From positions 15,867,892-15,931,891 of the forward strand of contig CM030714.1 in assembly GCA_017979445.1 (NCBI GenBank): a stretch of 64,000 nt of DNA, read 5' to 3'. The stretch is from Akebia trifoliata. Taxonomy: Eukaryota > Streptophyta > Magnoliopsida > Ranunculales > Lardizabalaceae. The notes under the pieces were generated by a model. The model saw nothing but the letters and a program-made list of their open reading frames with translations. It was not told where the DNA came from and searched no databases. This document shows positions 25,101-33,061 of the stretch, piece after piece. The position numbers and the translations under genes were made by a program. How positions within the stretch are numbered: position 1 is the first letter of the stretch; each line of letters starts with the position of its first letter.

Positions 25101-28100
25101 CCACCAACATTCTCTTTTCCGTTGAAACCTAACACAATACCCATAAAAACCAGACTTAACTCTTCCCTATTTGAACCACATCATTCTTTATCACCCAAAA
25201 CCCTAATCACCTTTAATTTTTTTTAACCTACAATTTCTCTAAACATTGTAAACTTGCTGCCCCTATAAATCAGCACCACTTAGTTGACTATTTTTGCATT
25301 AAAGTTGAGTCTAGAAATTTGTTTTAAATATCTAACTGAAACCCTAGGTTAAAGGAAGGCTTGTCTTCCATTGAAACCTATTGTTAGTACTTGAATAGCT
25401 ATTATGATGAGAATGTGACGAATCTTAGGACTTTTTTTTATATTATCGTTTGGATTCTCTTGCATATCCATAAATGTATGAGCTAATGATTTATATTTGC
25501 ATTGCTTGTGTTAATTTAGTCTGATCTCAGATTTATCATCCGAGGGTAACGTTCACGGGCCTGCATCAAGATAAAAATAAGGAGATTAGGGTTCTAGTTA
25601 GGGATTTGGGTAAGGATTTAAAAGAAAAAAAGTGGGGGTTGTTTCCAAAATCGCAATTGGCTATTGAAATATAAAATGCAATGTGTTGTAAATTACAACA
25701 TTTTCAATATGGTAAAAGAAAGGGTTATTATCTGAATCCAAGTCAAGGGGAGTTGAAGAGGACATCATTAGCATACCCTTCAGAGTGTTCTAGAGGAGGA
25801 AAAGACACTCAGATTCATTGTGGATGAATGAAATATAGACGTGAAGTTTATGGACGAGTACTGTTGGATCCTTCTCATTGGGTCATCATATTTCATGTTT
25901 TTATTTAATTTATGTTTGGGAGAGTCTATTTAGTGTTTAGAATGAGTATTTGAGATTGTTTTCATGATTTATTAGCCTATGATGTTAGTATAGGTGTTTA
26001 GGGGCAATTTTGTAACTTTATAATGAGTTTTCATAGACTGAAAATCCAAGGGAAATAAAGTTACGGGATTGGGATGTAGATGGTATTTCTGATTTTGTTT
26101 TATTTAAGTTGTTTAAGTTATATTTACAACCATTGGATCCAATTATAATAGTTGGATGGTTGAGATTAGATTTAGGGTGTAGAGAACATTATAATAAATA
26201 CATGTTTATTGGAATAATTTTCTTTAATGATGAATAAAAATAGAATTTGAGCTTTGATCATCCCAACAATGGGTGTGGTGTGAGGCCATTTTGTAGTGAA
26301 TCCAAAGTAACATTCTTTTTCTCTATTGAGGTAGGTATTTACAATTTTCTTAACATCTCCTTTCTCACTTTCTTTTTTAATTTTCTGTTTTGACCCTTTT
26401 AAACCATCCATAAACCACCCTAGCCAATCCATTCTATAACTCAAATCCCCATCGAAATCCCTTCATCCATTAAAACCTAACTCTAATACTCATAAGACCC
26501 CAACCTAACAATTCCCTACTCAACCCGCATCGTTCCTAACCACCTTATCAACCACCCAAAACTTAATCACCTTCCATTTTTAGCCTACAACTTCTCCAAC
26601 CCTTTTTTTTTAAAACTTGCTGTCAGAAAAATCAGCACTACTTATTTGATTATTTTTCATTAAAATTGAGCATAGAAATTTATTTTGAGCATCTAATTGA
26701 AACCCTAGGCTAGAGAAAGACTTGTTTCCATTGGAGCCTATTGTTAGTGCTTGAATTGCTATTACTATTGGATTGTGACCAACTTTAGGATTTTTTTATT
26801 ATCGCTTGGATTCCCTTGTATATCTATGAATGTATGAGCAAACACGATTTATATTTACATTGCTTATAGTAATTAAGTCTGACCTTAGATTCATCATCCT
26901 AGGGTAATATTCACAGTCCTGCATCAAATTCAAAACCTGCGTTCATCTACTAATTACTAATGTCAAATTGAGATTGCTAAATTGGTTTAAAATCCCGAGT
27001 GTTGAAACCAAGACTTGGGTTCAAAACCAGCCTTCACCTACTAATTACTGACCACTAACTCGCTTGCCTAGAAAAAAAAAAGGTAATGCCATAAATGCCC
27101 ATTTTTTTGGAAATATCATCGGATGGATATTCTCTTAAATTGTAATAAAATACTCAAATAGATTCCCTCTTTCAGGGAATTCATCTAGGAGATTTGCATC
27201 AAATAGAGGATACTGTGGGAATTGCAAGTCAATAGTTTGGCTCTGTAATATGAAGTGTTCCAGTGTACACCATGGTTTAAAGCTTGAGAATCAGCAAATC
27301 AAGCCCATATCACCTCGACAGGTATTGTGATATTGCAGCATTCTTTCAGTTGGTTTTCAAATTCTAACTGATTTTTCTAGTCATTGTAGTTGTAAAATGT
27401 GGTGATTCATGATTGTTTCCAATGCTTGGAAACTTGGTGACTATCCCATAGGATGTAAGTTGATCACCCCACAACAACAACCGGAAAAAAATACACAATT
27501 GAAAAAAACCCATATTTGAATGACCAAGGCGTCAATTATTATTATTTTAGACGGGCTGAAACCATTAAATTAATGGTGGATGAGAGAAATTAGATAGCTC
27601 TAAGACATCGAATCTGGGGAACAAAAAAATTTTCAACAGCCCTAGGCTGTCGAAATTCAGTTCTAAAATTCGGGGGCCTTAGCCTGTCGAATTTTCCAGT
27701 TTTCACGTAGTGCCAAAACCATGAACTCGCCTACATTTTTTCCTAAACACGAACGATTTTCCAGTCCGACATGAAATTCAGCTCTCTGTGATTGCCTTGT
27801 AGAATTCAAAGAAATTGGCTGGAACAGTCGCAATCATCCATTTTGGTTGAATTTCACATTGCAATTCTCCACTTAGGACTTATTTAATGGTTTCCTGCCC
27901 CTTTACCTGTGTCAAATATACATGGTTTCCAATTATAGCCCATTTTAGTGACCTTTCATATCAAGCACGCTTGGCAATTTACATTTGTTTCAGACTCCCA
28001 TACGTCTATGATACTTTTCTGCATGTACCATATTCAAGAATTTAATCTCTTCATACATTTTCTCAAATATTTTGAACAATTAAATGAGTGATCATTGTGG

Positions 28101-28229
28101 GTTTTTGTTGGCTAGGTGGTTGAGTATTTGCTTGAAGACTCGTTATCAACAATCTCCTCATCTGATAGCGATAGTGATTCAGATGGAGAATCAATATCCA
28201 AGCTATGGGCCTATTCGAGACATTGGTGA
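5483..28229 (+). CDS. F-box protein (At5g52880-like), six exons, 297 aa
   Basis: Exons 5483-5667, 6868-7022, 9761-9848, 9953-10158, 27176-27321 and 28116-28229 join in phase to 894 nt: 297 residues plus TGA. All five introns start GT and end AG. The F-box lies at about residues 116-162 (it begins LPQDVIVHVFSFLDMRSLV and contains the CWLWNAAANDNKLW stretch). F-box proteins bind SKP1 in SCF ubiquitin ligases and select substrates. Upstream, residues 1-113 are a helical, basic N-terminal region (KRALAVTEFKHAVVAHKRR). Residues 212-260 contain CGNC at 225-228 plus C235 and C239, a possible zinc knuckle. The tail is acidic and Ser-rich (SSSDSDSDSDGES). From memory the closest family is Arabidopsis At5g52880. 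The ATG at 5483 is the first in the open frame. No stop or frameshift is seen despite 17 kb of TEs in intron 4, so the gene looks functional. The substrate is unknown. Confidence 0.87.
5668..6867 (+). other. F-box gene intron 1
   Basis: 1200 nt, AT-rich, GTGAGT donor and CTACAG acceptor. It contains a C-rich run followed by a long A run (about 6239-6273). I see no TE terminus in it. Confidence 0.7.
6868..7022 (+). CDS. F-box gene exon 2
   Basis: Residues 62-113 plus the first base of codon 114. It reads VHTRHAISAANFLLQAAEV, then KQKRALAVTEFKHAVVAHKR: an amphipathic, Lys/Arg-rich segment before the F-box. The acceptor is CTACAG at 6862-6867 and the donor GTAGAG at 7023. Confidence 0.85.
7324..7967. 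mobile_element. hAT-like TIR insertion in intron 2
   Basis: The 11-bp string CTACTAGGACA occurs at both edges (7314-7324 and 7966-7976), consistent with an 8-bp or slightly longer TSD. The ends are loosely inverted: AGTAGTTAAGAGCG on the left, and the inverse of the right end reads AGTGTTGTCAAGG. The inside has GGCGCATGCCT and GTGCGCCTTG motifs and no transposase. Superfamily assignment rests on TSD length and TIR shape only. Confidence 0.5.
8183..9218 (-). mobile_element. Solo LTR (1.04 kb) in intron 2
   Basis: Starts TGTCATGCCCCAAAATCT and ends AGATTTTGGGGCATGACA, flanked by a perfect 5-bp TSD ATAAT (8178-8182 and 9219-9223). On the minus strand, its central 8236-9086 part is clearly homologous to the LTRs of element 1: it begins TGATGAGGACATC, contains AGCCTATGGTGTTA and ends CCTGCATCA. 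Most likely a solo LTR of a related Ty3/gypsy family. The relation between the outer ends and the inner core is odd and is reported as a finding. Confidence 0.75.
9224..9760 (+). other. 3' part of F-box intron 2
   Basis: AT-rich intron sequence between the solo LTR and exon 3, ending in a T-rich tract and TTTTTCAG. No element recognised. Confidence 0.6.
9761..9848 (+). CDS. F-box gene exon 3 (F-box N-terminal half)
   Basis: Carries LPQDVIVHVFSFLDMRSLV, the N-terminal half of the F-box. It begins with the last two bases of codon 114 and ends with two bases of the Trp-143 codon. Acceptor TTTTTCAG, donor GTAATT at 9849. Confidence 0.87.
9953..10158 (+). CDS. F-box gene exon 4
   Basis: Completes the F-box (LWNAAANDNKLWQLQYDIFF), then a Ser/Lys-rich linker, ending WREAFKGAYV. 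It follows a 104-nt intron. Donor G|GTAGGC at 10159; the single leftover G joins exon 5 (GG) to make Gly-212. Confidence 0.85.
10159..10627 (+). other. Start of F-box intron 4
   Basis: Intron sequence before element 1. It contains a long C run (about 10376-10391), an A/T microsatellite near 10430-10470, and a 28-bp tandem duplication whose second unit overlaps the LTR start (TAATGAGGACATCAC at 10600 and again at 10628). Confidence 0.6.
10628..11801 (+). repeat. Element 1 5' LTR
   Basis: 1174 bp, ending CCTGCATCA just before the PBS. It matches the 3' LTR (24408-25568) and the extra copy at 25754-26926 along its whole length, for example TCATCATATTTCATG and AGCCTATG. The exact start is blurred by a 28-bp tandem duplication (10600 or 10628). 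Confidence 0.85.
11806..11818 (+). other. Primer binding site, tRNA-iMet type
   Basis: TGGTATCAGAGCC lies 4 nt after the LTR end. This is the standard plant initiator-Met primer binding sequence. Confidence 0.9.
11927..12725 (+). pseudogene. Element 1 gag, 5' portion (interrupted)
   Basis: Begins MSTCSVKGDQPEMDLAKL, with a leucine-rich helix and a Gly/Arg-rich patch. In further frames come a PNFDG-like motif (12240-12265) and KMKLVGQAKLYW...EMKEKFKEKYLP (12350-12480), typical of chromovirus gag. Stops and frameshifts break it. The frame at its end (ELERYF) resumes after the nested element at 20513 as ETASYHS, which shows where the insertion hit. Confidence 0.75.
12726..15685 (-). repeat. Reverse-oriented LTR of the nested element
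   Basis: 2960 bp, the reverse complement of an element-2-type LTR. Read on the minus strand it starts TGTAAAATCCTGAG at 15685 and ends GGGGCACCACA at 12726. It pairs along its length with the right LTR; for example, both carry the TA microsatellite at equivalent positions (13958 and 19127). Confidence 0.85.
15770..16149. mobile_element. MITE with ~105-bp TIRs
   Basis: Starts GGGTCGGGTTC and ends with the near-inverse GAACCTGACCC. The arms continue inverted for about 105 nt, including ACACATATAGACAACGTG and GGAATGGGCTGATTTTTTGT. It lies between two TATATATAT tracts, so the TSD (TA or a 9-bp type) cannot be decided. A short centre repeats AAAATTGGACGGTCTA twice. No coding capacity. Confidence 0.75.
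16268..16924 (+). mobile_element. Harbinger/Tourist-like MITE, copy C
   Basis: Same orientation and near-identical ends as copy A: GGGTATGTTTGATTGCA and TGCAATCAAACATACCC, with TSD TAA at 16265-16267 and 16925-16927. The GC-rich trinucleotide core is at about 16495-16560 and 16640-16700. The Ser/Pro/His-rich minus-strand frame at 16390-16848 is an artefact of this core. Confidence 0.88.
17410..20507 (+). repeat. Forward LTR of the nested element
   Basis: Starts TGTAAAATCCCGAG right after a polypurine tract and ends GGTGGGACGCCATA. It is 3098 bp including a 219-bp hAT MITE and its TSD. It is the mirror copy of 12726-15685. Confidence 0.85.
20108..20326. mobile_element. hAT-type MITE (219 bp)
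   Basis: TIRs begin CAGGGGCGAAGCTA and end TGGCTCCGCCCCTG. The 8-bp flanks TCTACTAG (20100-20107) and TCTGCTAG (20327-20334) differ at one base, as expected for a hAT TSD. The inside is C-rich (CCCTCACCTCCC repeats). It is inserted in the forward LTR near its 3' end; the reverse LTR lacks it, so it is younger than the nested element. Confidence 0.88.
20513..20970 (+). pseudogene. Element 1 gag, 3' portion
   Basis: Gag sequence resumes after the right TSD (ETASYHSI..., then a basic region). No clear CCHC knuckle survives, although TTACAAGTACCATGGTTATGG-like text near 20700 could be its remnant (Y-K-Y-H-G-Y-G-H). Stops and shifts are frequent. Confidence 0.55.
20990..21400 (+). pseudogene. Element 1 aspartic protease
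   Basis: Reads KVIVDNGSYTNVVSTHTISR around the catalytic site (DNG in place of the usual DSG/DTG), then CDVVPIDVGHIILGRPWLY, the conserved C-terminal protease block. It would cleave the gag-pol polyprotein. The frame breaks upstream of 21206. Confidence 0.8.
21520..22137 (+). pseudogene. Element 1 reverse transcriptase (damaged active site)
   Basis: A 205-residue open stretch of gypsy RT with LLEKGFIRESMSPC, WRKCVDSKAINKITIKYRF, IPRLDDML and FSKIDFKSGYHQIR. The catalytic YxDD box reads YFND at 22099-22110, so one of the two metal-binding aspartates is lost. The frame stops at 22135, straight after DILIYNHPQ. The enzyme cannot be active as read. Confidence 0.88.
22168..22445 (+). repeat. 139-bp tandem duplication in pol
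   Basis: AGTGTTCTTAGGAAAGAAC starts at 22168 and again at 22307, and the following sequence repeats with a few differences. It covers the RT thumb region (QVIFLGF motif). 139 is not a multiple of 3, so it breaks the frame. Confidence 0.85.
22712..23030 (+). pseudogene. Element 1 RNase H domain
   Basis: Begins around NHPIAYFSEKLNDAKQKYS and continues with FYALVHSLRYWRHYLLPQEF, FSDHEVLRYL and NKPADALSR, the standard gypsy RNase H block order. It would degrade the RNA strand of the hybrid. It is open here but lies in a broken pol. Confidence 0.85.
23031..23960 (+). pseudogene. Element 1 integrase, broken
   Basis: The C-rich start is shortened (CKTC...CRTCQLTKQKK). The catalytic core appears as WQDIGMDFVLGFPKT and, after a stop, HLHGLPKTIVSDRDARF (the second catalytic Asp region). 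Multiple stops and frameshifts follow. Confidence 0.8.
24201..24390 (+). pseudogene. Element 1 chromodomain
   Basis: Reads KIENILNYQVVSTRYGGYKK then YLVKWRNRPDPDSAWI. After a frameshift comes RIDPDILEMYHSF. This is the C-terminal chromodomain of plant chromoviruses, which targets integration to marked chromatin. Confidence 0.85.
24408..25568 (+). repeat. Element 1 3' LTR
   Basis: Starts TGATGGGGACATC after a purine-rich tract and ends CCTGCATCA. It is 1161 bp and matches 10628-11801 along its length. Confidence 0.87.
25754..26926 (+). mobile_element. Additional LTR of the element-1 family
   Basis: 1173 bp, begins TGAAGAGGACATCATTAGC and ends CCTGCATCA. It is preceded by a PPT-like AAGTCAAGGGGAGT. 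The 185 bp separating it from element 1 have no recognised origin. No matching 5-bp TSD is seen. It could be the 3' LTR of a truncated second copy, given the PPT, or a solo LTR. Confidence 0.82.
26927..27175 (+). other. End of F-box intron 4
   Basis: Unique intron sequence with a loose direct repeat (a TTCAAAACC...CTACTAATTACT block at about 26930 and 27020), ending in the acceptor CTCTTTCAG at 27167-27175. Confidence 0.7.
27176..27321 (+). CDS. F-box gene exon 5 (Cys-rich segment)
   Basis: Completes Gly-212 and encodes residues 213-260: NSSRRFASNRGYCGNCKSIV, then CNMKC and ENQQIKPISPRQ. Phase agrees with exon 4 although the exons are 17,017 nt apart, which is strong evidence that they belong together. 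Donor GTATTG at 27322. Confidence 0.85.
27322..28115 (+). other. F-box gene intron 5
   Basis: 794 nt, AT-rich, starts GTATTG and ends GGCTAG. No TE recognised. Confidence 0.7.
28116..28229 (+). CDS. F-box gene exon 6 (acidic tail)
   Basis: Encodes VVEYLLEDSLSTISSS, then alternating Ser/Asp, and ends KLWAYSRHW followed by TGA at 28227-28229. The Ser/Asp run is a likely casein-kinase-II type target; this is inference. Confidence 0.83.
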   Translation: MVEYLLEDSLSTISSSDSDSDSDGESISKLWAYSRHW

Positions 28230-28334
28230 CAGCAGCAAGAAGCCTTTTGTACGAGTCCAGGTGATCCTTCCAGGTACATCTTTGGACAAGTCATCGTAGG
28301 CAACACCACCATCATCATTGTCACTGTAAATGGT

Positions 28335-28340
28335 AATAAA
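28335..28340 (+). terminator. Candidate polyadenylation signal of the F-box gene
   Basis: AATAAA lies 106 nt after the stop codon, with a second AATAAA-like site about 12 nt further on. The 3' UTR probably ends before the A-rich tract near 28470-28484. Confidence 0.4.
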
Positions 28341-28666
28341 ATCAGAAATAAAGGAAAAAAGATGGGACATCTTGCTTGCTCAATGACCTTTTGTAATCTA
28401 TTGAAAGTAATTGCCACGATCTGGTGCACCATCCTTTCATAATTGTTTATATTTCTAGGTTGGATTTAAAAAGAAAAAAAAAAGTTATATGATAAGATTA
28501 AGAGAGATTTACCCGGCAGACCTAACTGTTGCATTTCTATTGATTGAGTTGGGTGTTGCGATTCGGCCTCCATTGATGTTGAATGTTCGTGTCCCATACT
28601 GGGATAAGCCAAACTTTCGCTGGTTGAAGTTCAATATTGATGGAGCATGTCTTGGAAATGCTCCGC

Positions 28667-29084
28667 GTGAGGTGCTGATGAGCACATTGAACCATACATG
28701 TGGTTGAGCCCTCACAGCCTAGTCACAACACTGCCATTATCAGGGGTGCACTCAACAATTGAGCTAATAACCCATCGTGTGGGCTTCCCATTGGGGACCT
28801 GCTATGCCGAAAGCAAGAGAAACCCCATCCCTCTTTCTTTTTTGTGCCCCCATGTCACCACGCGGGAGGGACATGGGGACATAAAAAGGGGATCCTCTAA
28901 ATTTGTTCCGATCTAGGATGATAAGCTTGTGAGCTTGGTCTGTCTTTACCATCGAGAAACAAAAGCAGACTTCCATCTCCAAGCTTAGCTCAAACATAGC
29001 TTGCTTCTTTTTGGGTGTGAAGCAGTGCCAAACCAAAATACCCAACAAGATTTGCTCTCCTTGAAAAGGAGGTGATCTAGTCAT
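28667..29084 (-). other. NUPT: plastid 16S rRNA 3' end, spacer and trnI-GAU 5' part
   Basis: On the minus strand the order is: 16S 3' terminus (GATCACCTCCTTTTC), the 16S-trnI spacer (TTGGGTATTTTGGTTTG, GACATGGGGGC, GGGATGGGGTTTCTC), the trnI-GAU 5' exon (ATTAGCTCAA...CCCCTGATAA) and the start of its group II intron (GGCTGTGAGGGCTCAACC, TTCAATGTGCTCATCA). This is the plastid rrn operon order. Several differences from the plastid sequence I remember are C-to-T or G-to-A, as expected after nuclear methylation. Confidence 0.92.
28737..28773 (-). pseudogene. trnI-GAU 5' exon fragment (nuclear copy)
   Basis: The 5' exon only, read from 28773 to 28737; the group II intron is cut short and the 3' exon is absent. 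It cannot make a tRNA. It also carries substitutions relative to the plastid gene (GGGTTATTAGCTC for GGGCTATTAGCTC). Confidence 0.88.
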
Positions 29085-29400
29085 ATTGGAAGCCTGGTCC
29101 AGGTGGTGGTGGTGACGAAGATGGTGTTGTGATTCAAGCTACAATCTGGTTTTTTTTTTTAGTAGTACAAATGACATGGCTGAATAGATGGCCCTGTTTC
29201 GTGCTTGTGAGGAATTTGATATTTTTAACAAGAATGTTCTCATCGAATCCGACTCCATGCTCTAAGTCCAAGATCTTTTGGGTGGCACTATTTCTTGGTA
29301 TTTAGATCACCTGTTGCGAGGCATTCATAGTAAATTATTTTCCATGATTTGGGAAGTCAAGCACCTTTGGAGAGAAAAAAAAAATCCAAATGTATGCGGC

Positions 29401-30602
29401 TAACATGGTACCTAACAAACCTTTGAGTGGATTCTAACCTCATCAATTTGTGGCATCCAAAAACATGATCGGGTACCAATGGGTTATAAATGACAAAATT
29501 CTTAGAATTTTGAAAATAAAATTTGAAAAAAAATGAGACTTAATTTTCACAGTTAAATTTTAGTTTAAAATTTGGGAGTTTGGTAGCTATTCATTTTCAA
29601 CACCAAAGATCAAGCTCAAAAAGGTTTTCAACACCAATGATCTGGTGGGGAAAAGTTGTGCTCAAAACAGATTTGATCTAGGATTTTTAACATGGGGTCG
29701 GGTTATTACACCTGAGAGTTGCACACAGTGATTCAAGTAAAGTCGAACGATCAAGGTAAGTCGGTTGATCGAACCCAAGATTTGTTGGGGTGATAGGTTG
29801 GTCGACCAAGGTTGTGGGTCGACCAAAGTGGGTTGATTGAGCACAATAATTTTTCTTGTCTTTTTCTCCAGTTTCACCTCAAAATCACCCACAATCGTAA
29901 AAACTAATAGATCTACTTTTTTTTTTTTACTTTCTAACACAAGATTTACAAATTTAAAACCATCTAATCATTTATGTTTTTTATTATATATATAAGAATG
30001 TGCCCCTAGATTGAAACTCAAATTTAATTCTTTTATGTAAAATGATTTTTCACTAAAAACTTAGCAATTAAAGGGTAGAAGGGAAGAGTTCGCGTCTTTT
30101 ACAAAGAAATAGCTCCGAGATCTAGCTCCAAAGGTCTTCTTTGTTCACTTTTTAACATTTCTCTTTGATGAACACACGATTTACTTGGATCGATGTGCAG
30201 TCCCCGTCAAGACGAATCTTTTATTCTCTTTTGTCGAGTCTTGAATCCTACTCTACAGTCTTCGAATTGATTCTTTGACTCTCTAAGAAGGTTAGGATTA
30301 GGGTTTGTCTTTGGAGATGAGAATGAACATTCTGTAAATTTCTAATAAGTTTGTTATTTATAGTGACTTAAGGACATAAAATTTATGTTCGAGTTTGTTA
30401 TATTTTATTTTAAAAAAAATCTATGTCCGGACTCCGTTTTGTGTAAACTTATGGTCTATCTCAAATAATTTTTTGATACTAACCTAATGGTGTCTTTGAA
30501 TTTTTTTAAAAATCATTTTCTTGAAAAATTATTTCTAAGTGATCAAACTTAACCATTAATCATAATTTCTTAAGATACATAATGGATATCTAAGACATGA
30601 GA

Positions 30603-30635
<33 letters not shown>

Positions 30636-31632
30636 GGAGAGAATTCTCTTTATTTGATTGGATACATTCTAGTAGGAAGAGATGTCAAAAAGAGGGTTTC
30701 CAATGAAAGTTGGTGTAGAGAGAGTGAGAATTCTCTTTATTTGATTTGTTGTATTTTGAAACTAAATGATTTTTGATTTGTCAAGATCAAATGATTGATT
30801 ATGAAAGTGATTATTGAACATACAAAGAAAATCTCTTATCAATTTTGTGGTTGATAATCAATTAGTTATTCCATAATAAATTATGATAATGATATATAAC
30901 CAAAGGGGCTCTTAATGCCAACGTCGATCAAGTGGTAATAATAGAGAAAAGGTATATTATTAGTGTTTCCACTTGCATTATAAAGACTTTTCATATTAGT
31001 ATAAATAAATAAAAAATTATTAAATAAAGGTCAATTTTTTAATTAATTATAAAAATACTAATTTTAAAAATTACAAAAACGAGAGATGATCTTATGATGA
31101 TTAAATCCCACACATCCCTCGAGATTTATGCAGATTTAGATTAATTTTTTCGTCCGAACTACTTTGCTTCTTTCCAACAATTTCTTTAGTTGAGATTGAC
31201 ACTGATGTGATGTCTACCGAAGATGCTCTGATTAAGTTAATAAATGAACACAAGGATTGCGAAAGAAGAATAAAAATTCAGGTGGTATTAATGAAATTTT
31301 CAAAAGATGGTTTAGTGTGATTTCAAAAGAAAGTAAATGTGCTTATTTTCAGTCCTCCAACCCCATCTTTCTCTTTCATTATTGTATTTATAGTTATGAA
31401 TGTAGGTGAAACAACTTTGTTTGGATGAGAATTAAGCTTAACTTTTTTTTTATTACAGTTAATAAAATATCAATCTTCATTAATTGAGATGTGATTGTTG
31501 TTTTATTTAATGTATCATAGCACAAGGTGGTGTATGAATCTTATTTTATTAACTTAATTGAAATTGCCGAGCTCTTTGATTATATATGTAATTAGACTTT
31601 GCCAAACTGATTTGTTCTCTATTTGAATTTAA
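29401..31632. other. AT-rich intergenic DNA
   Basis: No gene recognised. It holds a repetitive GGTCGACC-rich stretch (about 29740-29840) and a GA microsatellite at 30599-30642. The text near 30060-30330 looks like an old LTR (pyrimidine-rich, GGATTAGGGTTTG), but no ends were found. A short open stretch near 31205-31310 (MSTEDALIKLINEHKDCERR) is not a family I recognise. Confidence 0.5.
30599..30642. repeat. (GA)n microsatellite
   Basis: A nearly pure GA run of about 44 nt with one C and one extra G. A short echo of its flank (GAGAATTCTCTTTATTTGAT) recurs near 30727. Confidence 0.9.
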
Positions 31633-32326
31633 GGGCGTGTTCGATTGTAAGGAAAATACCATGACAAATCATTTATCGTGGAAAATTGATATTTTAACTT
31701 GTAATGGTTTATTTTAGACTTTTAAATTACAAATAAGCTCTTTTGATACATGTGCTTTAACACATACCACCTTCTATTTTAATTAAAAAACCAAAAAAAC
31801 TTAAACAACAAAAAATGTAGAAGGTGGTATTTTTTAATTATTTTTAGTCTAATTAATTTAATGGAAAATAATAATAAAATAATTTTATTTTAGAATATTT
31901 TTGAAATATTATTTTTAATATTTTTAAAAAAATGTTATTTGATTGTTTTTAAAATGTAATTTTGTTTTTTAATTTAAGTAGCAAACTTGAATAAAAAGAG
32001 CCATTTAAATATGATATTTAATATATGGATGAGACCGATAAAAAAAGTAAACATATGGATGAGTATATTACATTAAAAATCATAGATTAGATTTATTTGT
32101 TAACATTTTTTTAAATGTTATTTTATCATTCAATAAATATTTGCATTTTTTCAAGGTTATATTTTTAAATGTAAAAGAAATATGTATTTCATATATTAAA
32201 TAATAAAATAACATTTAAAAATCTAGTTTTTCGCATGATTTTCCATGATGTGCTCAAACTATGGAAAAGGATTTGTCTCACAAATGATTTGCCAAGTAAA
32301 TATTTTTCTTGCAATCAAACATGTCA
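31633..32326. mobile_element. Harbinger-like MITE, divergent copy D
   Basis: Left end GGGCGTGTTCGATTGTAAGG; the right end, inverted, reads TGACATGTTTGATTGCAAG. Both are followed inward by an AAATCATTT-type block. TAA flanks both sides (31630-31632 and 32327-32329). The length is like copies A-C, but the interior is AT-rich with no GC-rich core. It is related by its TIRs (GTTYGATTG) to the other three. Confidence 0.7.
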
Positions 32327-32329
32327 TAA

Positions 32330-33061
32330 TTAGTGTCTTTCATACTCTGAATTTATTTATACTTTTGTCTACTTATTTTTATCTTTATTATGTAAGGAGT
32401 AAACATTTACTACATGCACTATAATGATCTTTTTTTTTCGTAGAGAATACTACAATGAATGTCGAATGAATCTTATATTCAACGTATAACATTACTTATA
32501 CTGATCGGTTATTTGTAATTTCGAGCTTACTATTACTTCATCTTTGTTGTAATGATGGTTGGTCGTATAAACTGCTCGGTTGTTTCATAATTCTGTGCTT
32601 GTATATTAACACTTAATAACTCATTAATTACTTTACACGTGTCATCATATTGATTAGCTACTTCAAATTATGGTATCCATAGATATCACCTTCGTTAAGC
32701 TCGCTAGTAGTGTTGAAACCCAAGAAACATACAACTTTGAGAAAGGTAAGTGGGTTTATAATGCTGACAAAAAATTTACTATCGTAACATAGCCAGATGT
32801 CAATGGAAGAGTTGTTATCTAAAAATTATTATATAACACATGTAACTTTATGTTTAATGAACATTATAGCATTTTCATTTTTTGACAAACAATAAAGAGA
32901 GATTGGACGTGAAGCAATAAAAGGTCTAAATCTATGAAATTAACAAAACGATACCACCTGTGGGTAACTTTAGTTTTAATGTATGAATCTGACTATCCCA
33001 TGTGGCACACTCAATTGACTTTCTTGACATTACAAGTTCGGGTACCATAGATCTGTATGTC
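32330..33061. other. Intergenic DNA, nothing recognised
   Basis: AT-rich. A short readable stretch near 32680-32780 (VSIDITFVKLASSVETQETY) ends in stops and matches no family I know. Confidence 0.45.

Larger units (their letters stand above)
10628..25568 (+). mobile_element. Element 1: degenerate Ty3/gypsy chromovirus in intron 4
   Basis: LTRs at 10628-11801 and 24408-25568 are direct repeats, both ending CCTGCATCA. A tRNA-iMet PBS follows the 5' LTR and a purine-rich GTCGAGGGAAGT precedes the 3' LTR. The domain order is gag, protease, RT, RNase H, integrase, chromodomain, as in plant chromoviruses. Frames are broken by many stops, so it is inactive. A 7.8-kb retroelement is nested in gag at 12726-20507. 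No clean TSD is visible at the outer ends. It lies in the same orientation as the host gene. Confidence 0.87.
28550..29400 (+). pseudogene. RNase H-like (RVT_3) pseudogene, split by plastid DNA
   Basis: The left part reads YWDKPNFRWLKFNIDGACLG, the first strand and catalytic Asp of plant RNase H-like domains (usually WxKFNxDGA..GNPG). The right part, from about 29090, gives PGPGGGGDEDG and then MALFRACEEFDIFNKNVLIE followed by SDSML, the later catalytic block. In-frame stops follow MAE and SDSML. About 418 bp of plastid DNA separates the halves. It is probably a relic of a LINE or a domesticated RNase H-like gene. Confidence 0.75.

Noticed and set aside
28737..28773. A tRNA-Ile gene
   Set aside because: Only the 5' exon and the start of a plastid group II intron are present; the 3' exon is missing, so no tRNA can form.
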